Numbered from the stretch's first letter, positions 16,398 to 26,613 are shown. The stretch: 64,000 nucleotides of DNA from an uncultured Eggerthellaceae bacterium (GCA_958452575.1 CAUDUM010000003.1:173111-237110), one strand, 5' to 3'. Made by a program: numbers and translations. Notes: generated by a model not told the origin, from the sequence alone.

Positions 16398-18122
16398 ATG
16401 CCTTCCCTGACATCGTCGCGGCCGTCCGCGGGAAGTGCCGTTCGCTCGGGAGGCTCCGTTCGTGCGCCGCCGCATCTCCTTCACGCCGACGCGCGGTTCA
16501 TTCAGTCGCGGTTTTGCTCTTGGCCCAAAGCGGGGTTGATAGACCTGGCGTATGAGTCGCTCCAGCTGGCGATGGATACGTTCGCTGCTGCGAAGAAGCC
16601 GGGCCTGAAGGAGCAGGAGGTGCAGAAGCCGCCTGCCAGCACCGAAACCGATGTCGGGGAGGGCGACGATACCACTTCCGACGAAAGCGGCGCCGATGAT
16701 GACGATGGCGCCGCCGCCTCGCTTGCGGGCACAGGCGATGGGGTCGGTCTTGCACCGATCGGGATCATCGCCGCGGGCGATCCCGCGTTCGCGGATCCGA
16801 TGGACCTGAACAGCCATGGCACCCACGTGGCGGGCATCATCGCGGCAAACGGTGACGTGAAGGGCGTGAACCCCCATGCTCGCATCGTGGGCGTGCGTGT
16901 TACGCTTTCCGATTCGGGATCGTCCACAGGCGAGTCCGTGTACACGAGCGGCATCGTGCGCGGGTTGGGCTGGATGGTCGAGGCGAAACGTGATTACGGT
17001 GTCAACATCGAGGGGTTCAACCTCTCCATCGCCGGTCCGACCGGCGTCACCTACGCCGCACGCGCTGCGTTCAAGCTTGCTGAGGAGAACGGCATCGTCG
17101 GGTTCGTCGCAGCGGGCAACTTCGCCACCAACGTCGACGAGGGCGACAACCTCCTGTCCGCCGTTCAGCAGGGCAGCACCGTGGTGGTCGACTCCGCCGA
17201 CACGACCGGCGATACGTCATGGTTCTCGAACTACGGCAAAATCAACACCGACGTCTTCTCCCCGGGATCGAGCATCCTGGCGACGCTGCCCAACGATCTT
17301 TCCGTCTACCATCCCGCTATCGCCAAGCGCTACGGCGAGGCGCTCGTCTACGAAGGGTTCGAAACGGCGGGGTCTGCCGGCGACGCCTACGATGGGGATG
17401 TCGGCGGCGGATTGAACCTCCGCTATTTCGACGAACAGGCCGAGGACGGTTGCGGCGAGGAGATCGCTGCAACCGGTGAGCGCTTCTTCGTCGGCGAATC
17501 AAGCTTGCTCGTCGTCGCGGACGAGTACTACGAGGGCCAGCAGCAGTTCGATTACGAGCGTCGTGCCGCAATCGTTTCCGAGCCGATCGACCTTCCGGCG
17601 ACGGATTCCGACACGCCTTATTCGGCCCAGGTCGCGGCATCCAACGGCGACGCCGCGCTGCCGGGGCTTCCCGGCATCCTGGATACGGGCGAGGCAACGA
17701 ACTCCGATGTGTGGAAGGTCGTCGAGGGGGCGCAGGAGGCGGTCCCGACGCATGTCGTGCTGCAGGCGGGAGGCTCCACCGAGCTGGTTTCGGTGATCGC
17801 TGGAGACATGCTCTACGTCTGGGGCGTCTCGCGGGCGATCGATGAGCGCACGTTCTTCCGCTGCCTGCCGCTTTCGGCATTGGGGATGAAGGCGGAAGGG
17901 ACGGTTTCCGAAGAGGACGTGCCTCCCTCGACGGTCGACGAAGAAGAGCCTCTGCCGCTTCCCGGGGATCCGTCTGCGTTGGCGTCCACCGGTGACGGGG
18001 CAGGCTGCCCCCTGGTCGTCGCCGCGGTCCTCGCGTTGGTTTCCGCCTGCGCGGTGGGAACGGCGCTCCGTCGGGCTAGAACCTCTTCTTCCGATCGTTT
18101 GCCGCGATCTCCCGAGCGGTGA
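16398..18122 (+). pseudogene. Decayed subtilase (S8 peptidase) with LAXTG-like cell wall anchor
   Basis: The open frame of 574 residues keeps part of an S8 domain: the catalytic histidine motif NSHGTHVAGIIAANG and the oxyanion-hole region FVAAGNFAT, then FSPGSSILATLP. The aspartate motif (DTG) that should precede the histidine is absent, and no GTSMAxP serine motif follows. There is no signal peptide; residues 1-50 look like read-through of unrelated sequence. The C-terminus is a typical sorting signal: Asp/Glu/Pro-rich spacer, ALASTGD (LAXTG-like), a hydrophobic segment and a basic tail. So a secreted, sortase-anchored protease appears to have lost its front end and active-site serine region. 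The start given is the first ATG, with GTAGGAG too close to it. Confidence 0.6.
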
Positions 18123-18615
18123 TCGCTTCGTCGTCCTTTCCGGTGATCGTGCAGTAGATCCAGAAGATGACGCGAAGCCCGAGGAGCAGGAAGAGGATGC
18201 CGAACGCAAGCCCCAGGAGATCCAATGTGACGTCCATGAGGATGCGCGAGGGGTCCCAGAGCCAGATCGTCACGCTTTGCAGGATGTTGAACAGCTCCAG
18301 GACGCAGACGATGCCGACGATGATGCGTGCGGGGATCCATGCCTTGCAGATGGCGGCGATGGTGCGGAGGCTGGCAAGCATGAGCCCGGTGATGACGGCG
18401 AACGCGAAGGCGACGATGCCGATGCAGGAAAGGATGAACATCGGGTCGGGTGCTTCGTCGCTGGCGGAGCTCCCGGCAAGGGCGATGGCGATCCCCAGCA
18501 CGCCGCCGACGATCGCCGAGCCGACGATGATGACTACGTCCGACTTCCTTCGGCCATGCAGCAAGTCGTCGGCATACTGCACTTCATCTTTATAAGGGGG
18601 TCGTTGAATATCCAT
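18076..18615 (-). CDS. Hypothetical membrane protein, four membrane segments
   Basis: A 179-residue protein with hydrophobic segments at about residues 26-47, 60-85, 95-117 and 130-155, and a charged C-terminal tail ending NDRKKRF. No family was recognised. It resembles small polytopic proteins of unknown function common in Coriobacteriia. Its 3' end overlaps the convergent subtilase remnant by 47 bases, compatible with that gene having decayed. The start ATG lacks a strong ribosome binding site. Confidence 0.65.
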   Translation of the reverse strand: MDIQRPPYKDEVQYADDLLHGRRKSDVVIIVGSAIVGGVLGIAIALAGSSASDEAPDPMFILSCIGIVAFAFAVITGLMLASLRTIAAICKAWIPARIIVGIVCVLELFNILQSVTIWLWDPSRILMDVTLDLLGLAFGILFLLLGLRVIFWIYCTITGKDDEAITAREIAANDRKKRF

Positions 18616-18744
18616 AGCGTGCCACGCTTTCCCGTCTGCCTGCCAGGCGATCGTCCTGTATACGATCGCCTTAGGCTTAGCATAGTGCAGAGCGTATGCG
18701 CTGATATCAGGTGACGGTAAAATCTCCCCGTGATTCGCTGGGAT

Positions 18745-19454
18745 TTATAGCTCCTTCGCGCGATACATCCGCGCGGCGATCAGGCAGCTGGCCGCATAGG
18801 CCGCCAGCACGACGATGGCGATGGCGGCGCAGACGGCGATCTGATTCGCCGGATCGGAGACGAAGGCGTCGATCGCGTTCGCCATGGGAGCCAGCTGGCC
18901 GCTCAGCAGCGCATCGCCTGCCAAGGGCACCGCCACCACGAACAGAAGCACGATCACGACGGGAGCGATGCGCATCGCCTTGTTCATGCCGAAGCGCAGC
19001 ACGAACGGCAGGATCAGCGCCGTGACGATCAGGATGATGGCGGCGCCTGCCAAGGCGCTGGCTGCGAGCAGCAGCGGATCGCTTTGCGCAACAAGGCTCT
19101 CGGCCGCGCCTTCCGCGAGGGGCAGATATGGCGCCGCCTGCGCCAAAACGAGGGCGACGACCACGGCGAACGCCGCCATGGCAATGCTGGAGAGCAGTAC
19201 GATGGCGTAGCGGCCGAACACGATGGCGCCGCGCGAGATGGGCAGACATGCCCTGAAGCGCTGCCAGCCGTTGGCCTCGTCGTAGCCGGAAAGCGTGAAC
19301 ACGACCAGGAAAGGCGTCATCGCGGAGATGCAAGCGACCATGGCGATGGAGCTTTCCATGGCGATGCCAACAACCACGCCGATGATCAGGTAGATGATCG
19401 CCATCTGCAACAGGGCGCTGCGGATGGTGGCGAACTCGCAGAGGAACGCGGCTT

Positions 19455-19458
<4 letters not shown>
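18745..19458 (-). CDS. ABC-2 type transporter permease
   Basis: A 237-residue membrane protein with six predicted segments (MAIIYLIIGVVVGIAM, ISAMTPFLVVFTLSGY, IAMAAFAVVVALVLA and others). DEANGWQRFRACLPISR after segment 2 is the hallmark of the ABC-2 permease subfamily found with YtrA regulators. It overlaps the ATPase stop by four bases (ATGA), so the two are translationally coupled. Together they would form a two-subunit exporter; the substrate is unknown, with cell-envelope antibiotics or peptides common for such systems. Confidence 0.85.
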
Positions 19459-20348
<890 letters not shown>

Positions 20349-20455
20349 GATGGTCTCTTTCGATAAGCGTGCCGCAAGGGGCGCGCGGGTGGTTTCGGTT
20401 GTCACCGTCGGGAGGCCTGGCGGCGATGTTCTGGGGAAGAGGCGGGCTTCCTCCG

Positions 20456-20827
20456 CTATTCCTCCGCCATCACATCCAGCATGTCGTGCAGCTCTTGCAG
20501 CCCGATGCCCGCGCCGCGCGCTTCCCGCACGGCGCCGCCCAGAAGCTCCTCGATGTGGCGCAGGCGCTCCTCGCGCAGCAACTCGGCGTTGCCGCCGGCG
20601 ACGAAGCTGCCCTTGCCCTGCACGGTTTCGACGAACCCCTGGGCCTCCAGCTCCGCATAGGCGCGCTTGGTGGTGATCACGCTGATGCGCAGGTCGCTCG
20701 CCAGCGCGCGGATGGAGGGGAGCTGCTGGCCCTCCTGCAGCTCGCCGGTAAGGATGAGGTCCTTCATCTGCACGACGATCTGCTCGTAGATGGGCTTGTC
20801 GCTTGCGTTGGAGATGATGATGTCCAA
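20456..20827 (-). CDS. GntR family regulator, YtrA type
   Basis: A 123-residue repressor: winged helix-turn-helix with KPIYEQIVVQMKDLI, LPSIRALASDLRISVITTKRAYAELEAQGFV and GKGSFVAG, then a short C-terminal dimerisation helix of about 45 residues in place of a ligand domain. That layout is the YtrA subfamily, which controls adjacent ABC exporters. The start is a TTG preceded by GAAGGAG; no ATG fits. The gene is first in its operon, and a perfect inverted repeat about 200 bases upstream is the likely autoregulatory operator. Confidence 0.9.
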   Translation of the reverse strand: MDIIISNASDKPIYEQIVVQMKDLILTGELQEGQQLPSIRALASDLRISVITTKRAYAELEAQGFVETVQGKGSFVAGGNAELLREERLRHIEELLGGAVREARGAGIGLQELHDMLDVMAEE

Positions 20828-21028
20828 TAGGGCTCCTTCAGGTTCGCACGCCGCTTTTCGAGCTGCGCTCCGGGTGCGAGCCGGGCACAGCGGATCAGCG
20901 TGCGCGCAAGTTCGCTCTGCCCCGTCCGGCGTCCCGGGCGGGGCGGGCGCGTCGCGGCGTCCCGCTTCGCGCCGGAGAGGTCGGTGCGCTGCCAGCCCTC
21001 CCCTCGGGATAGCGCTCCGCTGTGCAGA

Positions 21029-21049
21029 GTGTATATACCCGATATACAC
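21029..21049. promoter_or_regulatory. Probable YtrA operator
   Basis: GTGTATAT and ATATACAC form a perfect 8-bp inverted repeat with a 5-base spacer, in an AT-rich patch upstream of the gntR-ABC operon. The repeat also contains TATACA/TATATA sequences that could serve as -10 boxes, so a bound repressor would block the promoter. YtrA-type regulators are known to bind inverted repeats of this kind. Confidence 0.6.
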
Positions 21050-21145
21050 ACTATGAACAGGAGGCCGCGCGCTTGTCAAGAGGCGATGGACGGCTGTGTT
21101 TCGGCTATAGTGGGTCCAGCATCGTTTACGTTGAAAGGATCTGCC

Positions 21146-21508
21146 ATGGCGCGCGTATTGTTCGTCGAATACCCCAAGTGCTCCACATGCAAAAAGGCCA
21201 AGGCGTGGCTCGATGCCCATGGCGTGGTGTACGACGACCGCCACATCGTCGAGGACAACCCCACCGCCGAGGAGCTGGCCGCATGGCAGGGGATGAGCGG
21301 GCTTCCGGTGCGGCGCTTCTTCAACACGTCGGGGCAGAAGTACCGTGCGCTGGGCGTGAAGGCGCGGCTGGATGCGGGGATGACGGACGAAGAGGCGTTC
21401 GCGCTGCTGGCGACCGACGGCATGCTGGTGAAGCGCCCCATCGTCGTGGGCGACGGTTTCGTGCTGGTCGGCTTCAAGGAGGCCGAATGGGAGGCGCGCC
21501 TGGCGTAG
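21146..21508 (+). CDS. Spx/ArsC family (arsenate reductase-like) protein
   Basis: A 120-residue thioredoxin-fold protein. The redox motif CSTC is in FVEYPKCSTCKKAKAWLD near the N-terminus. LPVRRFFNTSGQKYRALG and KRPIVVGDGFVLVGF are the usual later blocks. The family contains glutaredoxin-like arsenate reductases, Spx regulators and YffB-type proteins of unknown role; no arsenic genes are nearby, so a YffB-like redox function is as likely. GAAAGGAT precedes the ATG. Confidence 0.88.
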   Translation: MARVLFVEYPKCSTCKKAKAWLDAHGVVYDDRHIVEDNPTAEELAAWQGMSGLPVRRFFNTSGQKYRALGVKARLDAGMTDEEAFALLATDGMLVKRPIVVGDGFVLVGFKEAEWEARLA

Positions 21509-21554
21509 GAACAGTTATGCCGCTGCGGCGCTTCACAACGCGTTCCGGCCCTCC

Positions 21555-21750
21555 GTAACCGGGCTTCTTGAATCGAATGCAGATTATCTTGAAGAATGCG
21601 ACGTCCTTCGTTTACGAAGGACGTCTAAAGGTCGCATTCTCCGGTTTTTCTGGTGAAACGGGGGGCTCTGATGCGAGAAAGCGCCAGCTGACGGCGAGAG
21701 CTGTCGCATTCTGCTGAAAAAGCGGCATTGGATTCGAAAAGTCTGGTTGC
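21555..21750. repeat. 196-bp inverted-repeat element, copy 2
   Basis: Same family as 4383-4577 and nearly the same length. The termini GTAACCGGGCTTCTTGAATC and the complement of 21725-21750 match at 20 of 26 positions. The right end CGAAAAGTCTGGTTGC matches copy 1's right end at 15 of 16. AGAATGCGAC and GTCGCATTCT bracket a different core hairpin (GACGTCCTTCGT-TT-ACGAAGGACGTC, 21601-21625). The gap of 369 bases between the Spx-like gene and recN contains this element and the recN promoter, nothing else. Confidence 0.65.
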
Positions 21751-21829
21751 GGACGGCGGTTCGAACGGATGGGCCGAGCTTGGCGCTCTTTTCTTGGAAT
21801 GGGGCGCCGCGCCGGGGTGCTGGACGCGC

Positions 21830-21838
21830 TGGTATACT
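21830..21838 (+). promoter_or_regulatory. Extended -10 promoter of recN
   Basis: TGGTATACT, a TGn extended -10, 40 bases before the recN start codon. No -35 box is evident. No obvious LexA-type palindrome was seen beside it. Confidence 0.55.
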
Positions 21839-21877
21839 GGTTGGGAACCATGATCTTTCCGAAGAACGGCGAAACGC

Positions 21878-23635
21878 ATGATCGATGAAATCCAAGTTGA
21901 GAACCTGGCGCTGATCCGCTCCGCGTCGCTTGCACCCGCGCGCGGACTCACTGTGCTCACGGGCGAGACAGGCGCCGGCAAGACGGCATTGCTCTCAGCG
22001 CTCAAGCTGCTGATGGGCGAGCGTGCGGACAAGTCCGCCGTGCGTGAGGGCGCCGACGCGCTCACCGTGTCGGGCCGCTTTTTCGGGCTGCGCGGGCACG
22101 GGGGCTTTCCGGAAGACGCTTCGGAGGGCGTCTCGGAGGGCGCGCCAGAGAGCGCATCCGATGCCGGAGCTTCCGGGTTCGGCACGAAGGATGTTCGCGC
22201 CGGCGATGACCTCGATGCCGCAGCCGACGAGCTGGTCGCCATCCGGCGCGTGACGGCGGACGGCCGCTCGCGCGTCACCCTCGACGGCCGCATGGCGAGC
22301 GTGGGGGAGCTGACGCGCGCCGTCGCACCCGCAATCGATTTGTGCGGCCAGCACGAGCATCAACGCTTGATGAAGCCGGCGGAGCATCTGCGCATGCTGG
22401 ATGCATGGGCGGGGGCAGATGTCGCTGCCGCGCTCGGCGCGTATCAGGAGGCGTTCGCCCAGGCGAAGGATGCGGCGGCGGAGCTCGACCGTGTCCGCGC
22501 GGCGGGTGAGGCTTCGACTGCGCGTTTGGACGAAGCTCGCTTCACGCTCCGCCAGATCGACGCGGTCGATCCGCAGGAAGGCGAATACGACGAGCTCTCC
22601 GCAGAGTTGGCGCGCTCCGAGCATGCGGAAACGCTGGCGACGGCGGCGGATGCGGCTCACGCGGCGCTTTCCGGAGACGGCGGGGCGCTCGACGCGTTGG
22701 GCTCGGCGATCTCGGCGTTGGAAGGCGTGGCGCGCTTCGACGAATCGCTCGGCGCCCATGCCGACTCGCTGCGCGAGGCGGGATACATCCTGGAGGACGT
22801 GGCGCGCGAGGCGCGTGATTACCGCGACGACGTGGAATTCGATCCCGAGCTGCTCGCCGAGAAGCAGGAGCGCATGGCGGCGATGCAGGGGCTGATGCGC
22901 GCGTACGGCCCCCGCATGGAGGATGTCCTCGCGCGGCGCGCCGAGGCGGCGGAGCTGGTGTCGCTGGTTGACGATGCGGCAGAGCGCGAAGCGGCGGCTC
23001 AGCGGGCGGTGGACGAGGCGGAGGCGCGGCTTGCGGAAGCGGCGCGGACGCTCGCCGCAGCGCGCGGGCAGGCGGCGCCGCGTTTCTCGGAGGCGGTCAC
23101 CGTCCAGATGGCGCGGCTCGAGATGGGCGGCGCCGAGCTGGCGTGCTCGCTGGAGGACCTTCCGCGCGAGGCGTGGACGCGCGTGGGATCGCAGTCGGTG
23201 GAGTTCCTATTCCGTCCCGGCGCGGGCATGCAGGCGCGTCCGCTGGCGCGCATCGCCTCGGGTGGCGAGATCAGCCGCGTGATGCTCGCCGTCAAAGTGG
23301 TGCTCGGACAGGTCGACGACGTCGACACGCTCGTCTTCGACGAGGTCGATGCGGGCGTGGGCGGCTCGACGGCCAACGCGCTGGCGGATGTGCTCGCCGA
23401 TTTGGCCGAGACGCATCAGGTCATCGTCGTGACCCATCTCGCCCAGGTGGCCGTGCGCGGTCGGGCGCACTATGTCGTGCGCAAAACGGAGGGCGCCGAC
23501 GGCATGCCCGAAACCGATTTGCGCAAGCTCGCCGACGACGAGCGTCCGGCCGAGATCGCCCGCATGCTCTCGGGCGACGCCACCGAGACCTCGCTCGCCC
23601 ACGCCCGCGAAATGCTCGAGGCCGCGCAACGCTAG
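21878..23635 (+). CDS. recN: DNA repair protein RecN
   Basis: A 585-residue SMC-like ATPase acting in double-strand break repair. It starts MIDEIQVENLALIRSASL with Walker A TGETGAGKTALL; the central part is Ala/Glu-rich coiled coil; the C-terminus carries IASGGEISRVMLA (signature), DTLVFDEVDAGVGGSTA (Walker B) and VIVVTHLAQVA. A low-complexity insert of about 35 residues (Glu/Ser/Gly/Ala-rich, about residues 75-110) separates the first strands from the coiled coil and is absent from typical RecN. The stop codon overlaps the convergent lipoprotein gene's stop in a CTAG. Confidence 0.97.
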   Translation: MIDEIQVENLALIRSASLAPARGLTVLTGETGAGKTALLSALKLLMGERADKSAVREGADALTVSGRFFGLRGHGGFPEDASEGVSEGAPESASDAGASGFGTKDVRAGDDLDAAADELVAIRRVTADGRSRVTLDGRMASVGELTRAVAPAIDLCGQHEHQRLMKPAEHLRMLDAWAGADVAAALGAYQEAFAQAKDAAAELDRVRAAGEASTARLDEARFTLRQIDAVDPQEGEYDELSAELARSEHAETLATAADAAHAALSGDGGALDALGSAISALEGVARFDESLGAHADSLREAGYILEDVAREARDYRDDVEFDPELLAEKQERMAAMQGLMRAYGPRMEDVLARRAEAAELVSLVDDAAEREAAAQRAVDEAEARLAEAARTLAAARGQAAPRFSEAVTVQMARLEMGGAELACSLEDLPREAWTRVGSQSVEFLFRPGAGMQARPLARIASGGEISRVMLAVKVVLGQVDDVDTLVFDEVDAGVGGSTANALADVLADLAETHQVIVVTHLAQVAVRGRAHYVVRKTEGADGMPETDLRKLADDERPAEIARMLSGDATETSLAHAREMLEAAQR

Positions 23636-24198
23636 TCGTCGACGCCCATGCGCAGCTCCAAGCGGTCTGCGGCGTCGTCGAGCGAGTCTTCGATCGCGCT
23701 CACACGCTGGTCGTAACCCCAAAACGCATCGCGCTCGAGAGATCCTTGGCGATATTGCATCTCAAGTTGATCCTCCAGCTGATCGGCTTCATGCTCGAGC
23801 GTCTCAAGCGGGGCCTTGGCATCGAAGTAGGCTTGCGGGCGGGCGCTGGCATCCTGCGGAACCGCAACGGCGTCGGCGGTCTCCACGGCGGCTGCGGCGC
23901 GGGACTCAAGGTCGGCAAGGGTCGCTTCGATGTCACCGCCGGCATCGGCGGTGCCCGCGGAGGCGGCGGCGTCGGCGCCGGATGCGGCGGTCGCGCCCTG
24001 GTCGCCCGCGGCGGCGGTTTGGTCTCCGCTTGCCGCCTGCGAGCCCTTGAGCTCGGCGATTTCGGTTTCCATCTGGTTCAGCTTGTCGAGGATCTCCTGA
24101 TCGGTGTTGGACGAGGAGCAGCCCGTAAGAAGCGCCCCCGATAGGGCGAAAGCGCAGATCGTGGCGATGGCGGCGGTTCGTTTCGTCAGGGCTTTCAT
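23632..24198 (-). CDS. Hypothetical lipoprotein
   Basis: A 188-residue secreted lipoprotein. A basic N-terminus and hydrophobic segment lead to the lipobox LLTGC (Cys about residue 27). A predicted coiled coil follows (TDQEILDKLNQMETEIAELKG), then a 40-residue Ala/Gly/Asp linker and a second helical region with LETLEHEADQLEDQLEMQYRQG. No enzyme motif is visible. It probably has a structural or adaptor role at the outer face of the membrane. Upstream AAAGGACGG serves as ribosome binding site. Confidence 0.82.
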   Translation of the reverse strand: MKALTKRTAAIATICAFALSGALLTGCSSSNTDQEILDKLNQMETEIAELKGSQAASGDQTAAAGDQGATAASGADAAASAGTADAGGDIEATLADLESRAAAAVETADAVAVPQDASARPQAYFDAKAPLETLEHEADQLEDQLEMQYRQGSLERDAFWGYDQRVSAIEDSLDDAADRLELRMGVDD

Positions 24199-24264
24199 GG
24201 CGGACCGTCCTTTCCTCGGCTCAAATGATGCTCAAAGAGTATCAAAGCGCCGCGAAAAAGAGAA

Positions 24265-24289
24265 GTGCCCGCTCATCAAAGGCGGGCAC
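24265..24289 (-). terminator. Probable terminator downstream of the MFS-CBS gene
   Basis: GTGCCCGC and GCGGGCAC form a perfect 8-bp stem. Read on the minus strand it is followed by TTCTCTTTTT. It lies about 190 bases beyond the MFS-CBS stop codon, past a stretch that stays open in the same frame. Confidence 0.5.
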
Positions 24290-24481
24290 CCGTTGCCTAT
24301 CCGTTGTCCAGTTGTTACGCTCGGCGGAGCCGCCGCGCGTCGAGCCGCCGTACAGAGAGCCACGGCGTTGGAGGATGTCGTGCGGGGAGGCGAGCCCGAT
24401 CGATCGCCCTACGAGATATTCGATCGCGGACAGGCCGCCGAACTCTGCATCCGACGCGTCAGTTGACGCCGCGCGTACCCG

Positions 24482-26467
24482 CTACTGCTGCGCGACAGTC
24501 TTCCGCTCGCGGCGGTTTTGCTCCGCCTCGGCGCGCTTGCGCTCGTCGATGGCGATCTCGCGGTCGAGATCCTTGTCGTCGCGGCCCTCCAGGTAGGTCT
24601 TCATCGAGTACAGCGTGATGTCGGAGCGGTTGATCACGCCGATGATCTTTCCGTCGTGCAGCACGGGGATCTTCTTCAGGTGGTTCTTGCTCAGGATGCG
24701 GCACACCTGGGGCAGGGTGGTGTACAGATCGACGCCGATGACGCCCTTCGTGCCAATGTCGCGGATGTTCATCTTCATGAGGTTGGCGAGCTTCTCGTCG
24801 TAGGTCTCCTGGTCGACGCCCATCTGCATGATCATGACGACCGGGTCCATGTAGGAGTTGGACTGCGATGAGAGCAGGCGCATGATGTCGCCGTCGGACA
24901 CGAAGCCGACCGCCTTGCCGCTCTTGTCGACCACCGGCGCGCCGCTGATGCCGTGCTTGACGAACAGCTTCATGGCGTCCACGACGGTCGCGTCGGGGGA
25001 GAGGCTGTACACGTCGGGCTTCATGATCTTCTCGATCATCGTGCGCTCTTCGCTATCGGGCTTGGCCTCATGCTGCTTGTCGGGCGTGTTCTTGACGAAG
25101 ATGATGGTCAGGATCAGCGCGATGGCGGACAGCACCACGGCCGCGGCAAAGGCCGCGTTGACGCCCAGGATGCCCGCCTCGACCGCGCCCATCGTGCCGG
25201 AGGCGGATCCGGTGACGAACGTGTCGATGGATACCAGCAGCGCCGTACCCAGCGAGCCGGACACCTGGCGCAGGGTGTTGTTGACCGAGGTGCCGTGGTT
25301 GAGCACCTTGTTGTCGAGCGCGTTCATAGCCCAGGTGGTGATGGGCATGTTGATCAGCGACATCGAGAACATGCGGATCGCGTAGATGATCGTGAGCCAT
25401 ACGACGTCGGTGGTGCTGCTGAGCGTGGCGAATCCGACCGTCGAGACGGTCAGGATGGCCAGGCCCGTGATGCTCAGCACGCGCGGGCCGTACTTGTCGA
25501 ACAGGCGGCCGGCAAACGGGTTCATGATGCCCATGAGGATGGCGCCGGGCATGATGACCAGGCCGGATACGGTTGCCGAGTAGCCCATGTAGCTTTGCAG
25601 GTAGATGGGCATCAGCACGCCGGCGGCCAGAAGCGACGCCTGCACGATCATTCCGATCACCGTGCCGATGAGGAAGCGGCGGTTGGCCAGCACGCGCACG
25701 TTGAGCATGGGCTGCTCCATCTTGAGTTGGCGGCGGAAGAACAGCACCAGCACGACGATGCCCACCAGCGTGATGACGCCGTCGGCGACGTTGAGGCCCA
25801 CCGATCCGATGGTGGAAAAGCCGTAGAGCAGCGCGCCGAATCCGACGGTGGACATGACGACCGAGATCTTGTCGAGGTGCGCGTCGGGGTTGAGCGGCTC
25901 GGACTTTTTGAGTACGAAGACGCTGATCAGTATGACGACGGCGATGAGGATGGCGATGGCGTAGAACATGATGCGCCATCCGTAGCTGTCGATGACCAGG
26001 CCGGCGACGCTGGGGCCGATGGCGGGGGCGAACGCGATGACGACGCCGAAGATGCCCATGGCCGATCCGCGGCGCTCGACGGGGAAGGTGAGCATCAGCA
26101 CCGTCATGACCATCGGCATGAGGATGCCCGCGCCCGCCGCCTGCAGCAGACGGCCGATGAGCAGAACGGTGAAGTCGGGGGCGATGCCGGCCATAAAGCT
26201 GCCAACGGCGAAGATCGCCATCGAGACGATGTAGAGGATCTTGGTGGAGTGCTTGTCGGTAAGGTAGGCGGTGACGGGGATCATGATGGCGTTGACCAGC
26301 GTGAAGCCGGTGGTCAACCATTGGACCAGCGAAGCGTCGATGCCCATCTCCGCCATGATGGACGGCTGGGCGGGCGTGACGACCGTCTGGTTGAGGACGG
26401 TGACGAAGGTGCCGAAGATCATGATGACCAGCATCACGATCTGCTGCCGAGTGAGTCCGTATGCCAT
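24482..26467 (-). CDS. DHA2-type MFS permease fused to a CBS-domain pair
   Basis: A 661-residue protein. Residues 1-475 are a 14-segment EmrB/QacA-type drug:H+ antiporter, with GTFVTVLNQTVVTPAQPSI in segment 1, LIGRLLQAAGAGILMPM (motif around segment 4) and MGIFGVVIAFAPAIGPSVAG (motif C of exporters). From about residue 478 two CBS domains follow (KIMKPDVYSLSPDATVVDAM, SGAPVVDKSGKAVGFVSDGD, then LKKIPVLHDGKIIGVINRSD). CBS pairs bind adenosyl nucleotides, so export could be gated by energy state. AGGGGGAA precedes the chosen ATG. A divergent TetR gene probably regulates it. Confidence 0.9.
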   Translation of the reverse strand: MAYGLTRQQIVMLVIMIFGTFVTVLNQTVVTPAQPSIMAEMGIDASLVQWLTTGFTLVNAIMIPVTAYLTDKHSTKILYIVSMAIFAVGSFMAGIAPDFTVLLIGRLLQAAGAGILMPMVMTVLMLTFPVERRGSAMGIFGVVIAFAPAIGPSVAGLVIDSYGWRIMFYAIAILIAVVILISVFVLKKSEPLNPDAHLDKISVVMSTVGFGALLYGFSTIGSVGLNVADGVITLVGIVVLVLFFRRQLKMEQPMLNVRVLANRRFLIGTVIGMIVQASLLAAGVLMPIYLQSYMGYSATVSGLVIMPGAILMGIMNPFAGRLFDKYGPRVLSITGLAILTVSTVGFATLSSTTDVVWLTIIYAIRMFSMSLINMPITTWAMNALDNKVLNHGTSVNNTLRQVSGSLGTALLVSIDTFVTGSASGTMGAVEAGILGVNAAFAAAVVLSAIALILTIIFVKNTPDKQHEAKPDSEERTMIEKIMKPDVYSLSPDATVVDAMKLFVKHGISGAPVVDKSGKAVGFVSDGDIMRLLSSQSNSYMDPVVMIMQMGVDQETYDEKLANLMKMNIRDIGTKGVIGVDLYTTLPQVCRILSKNHLKKIPVLHDGKIIGVINRSDITLYSMKTYLEGRDDKDLDREIAIDERKRAEAEQNRRERKTVAQQ

Positions 26468-26570
26468 GTTTCCCCCTGATGTCCGAGCGCAAGGAAGCGC
26501 CTGGAGCCGGTCGCCTGCGGTCTGAGCGGCGATGGGCGGCGCCAAGCGCTTTCCTTCGATAATTTATGCA

Positions 26571-26613
26571 CCGAGTATAAAAAGAAGTTTGGTAGATGTG
26601 AACCCCGAGTATA
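26571..26613. promoter_or_regulatory. Direct repeats in the MFS-CBS/TetR intergenic region
   Basis: CCGAGTATA occurs at 26571-26579 and 26605-26613, 34 bases apart, each followed by an A-run. On the minus strand each reads TATACTCGG, so each contains a possible -10 box for the permease gene. The position between divergent permease and TetR genes makes them candidate operator or promoter elements. Confidence 0.45.

Noticed and set aside
21751..21780. GGTTCGAAC next to the second repeat element as a tRNA T-loop
   Set aside because: No acceptor, D or anticodon stems can be folded around it.
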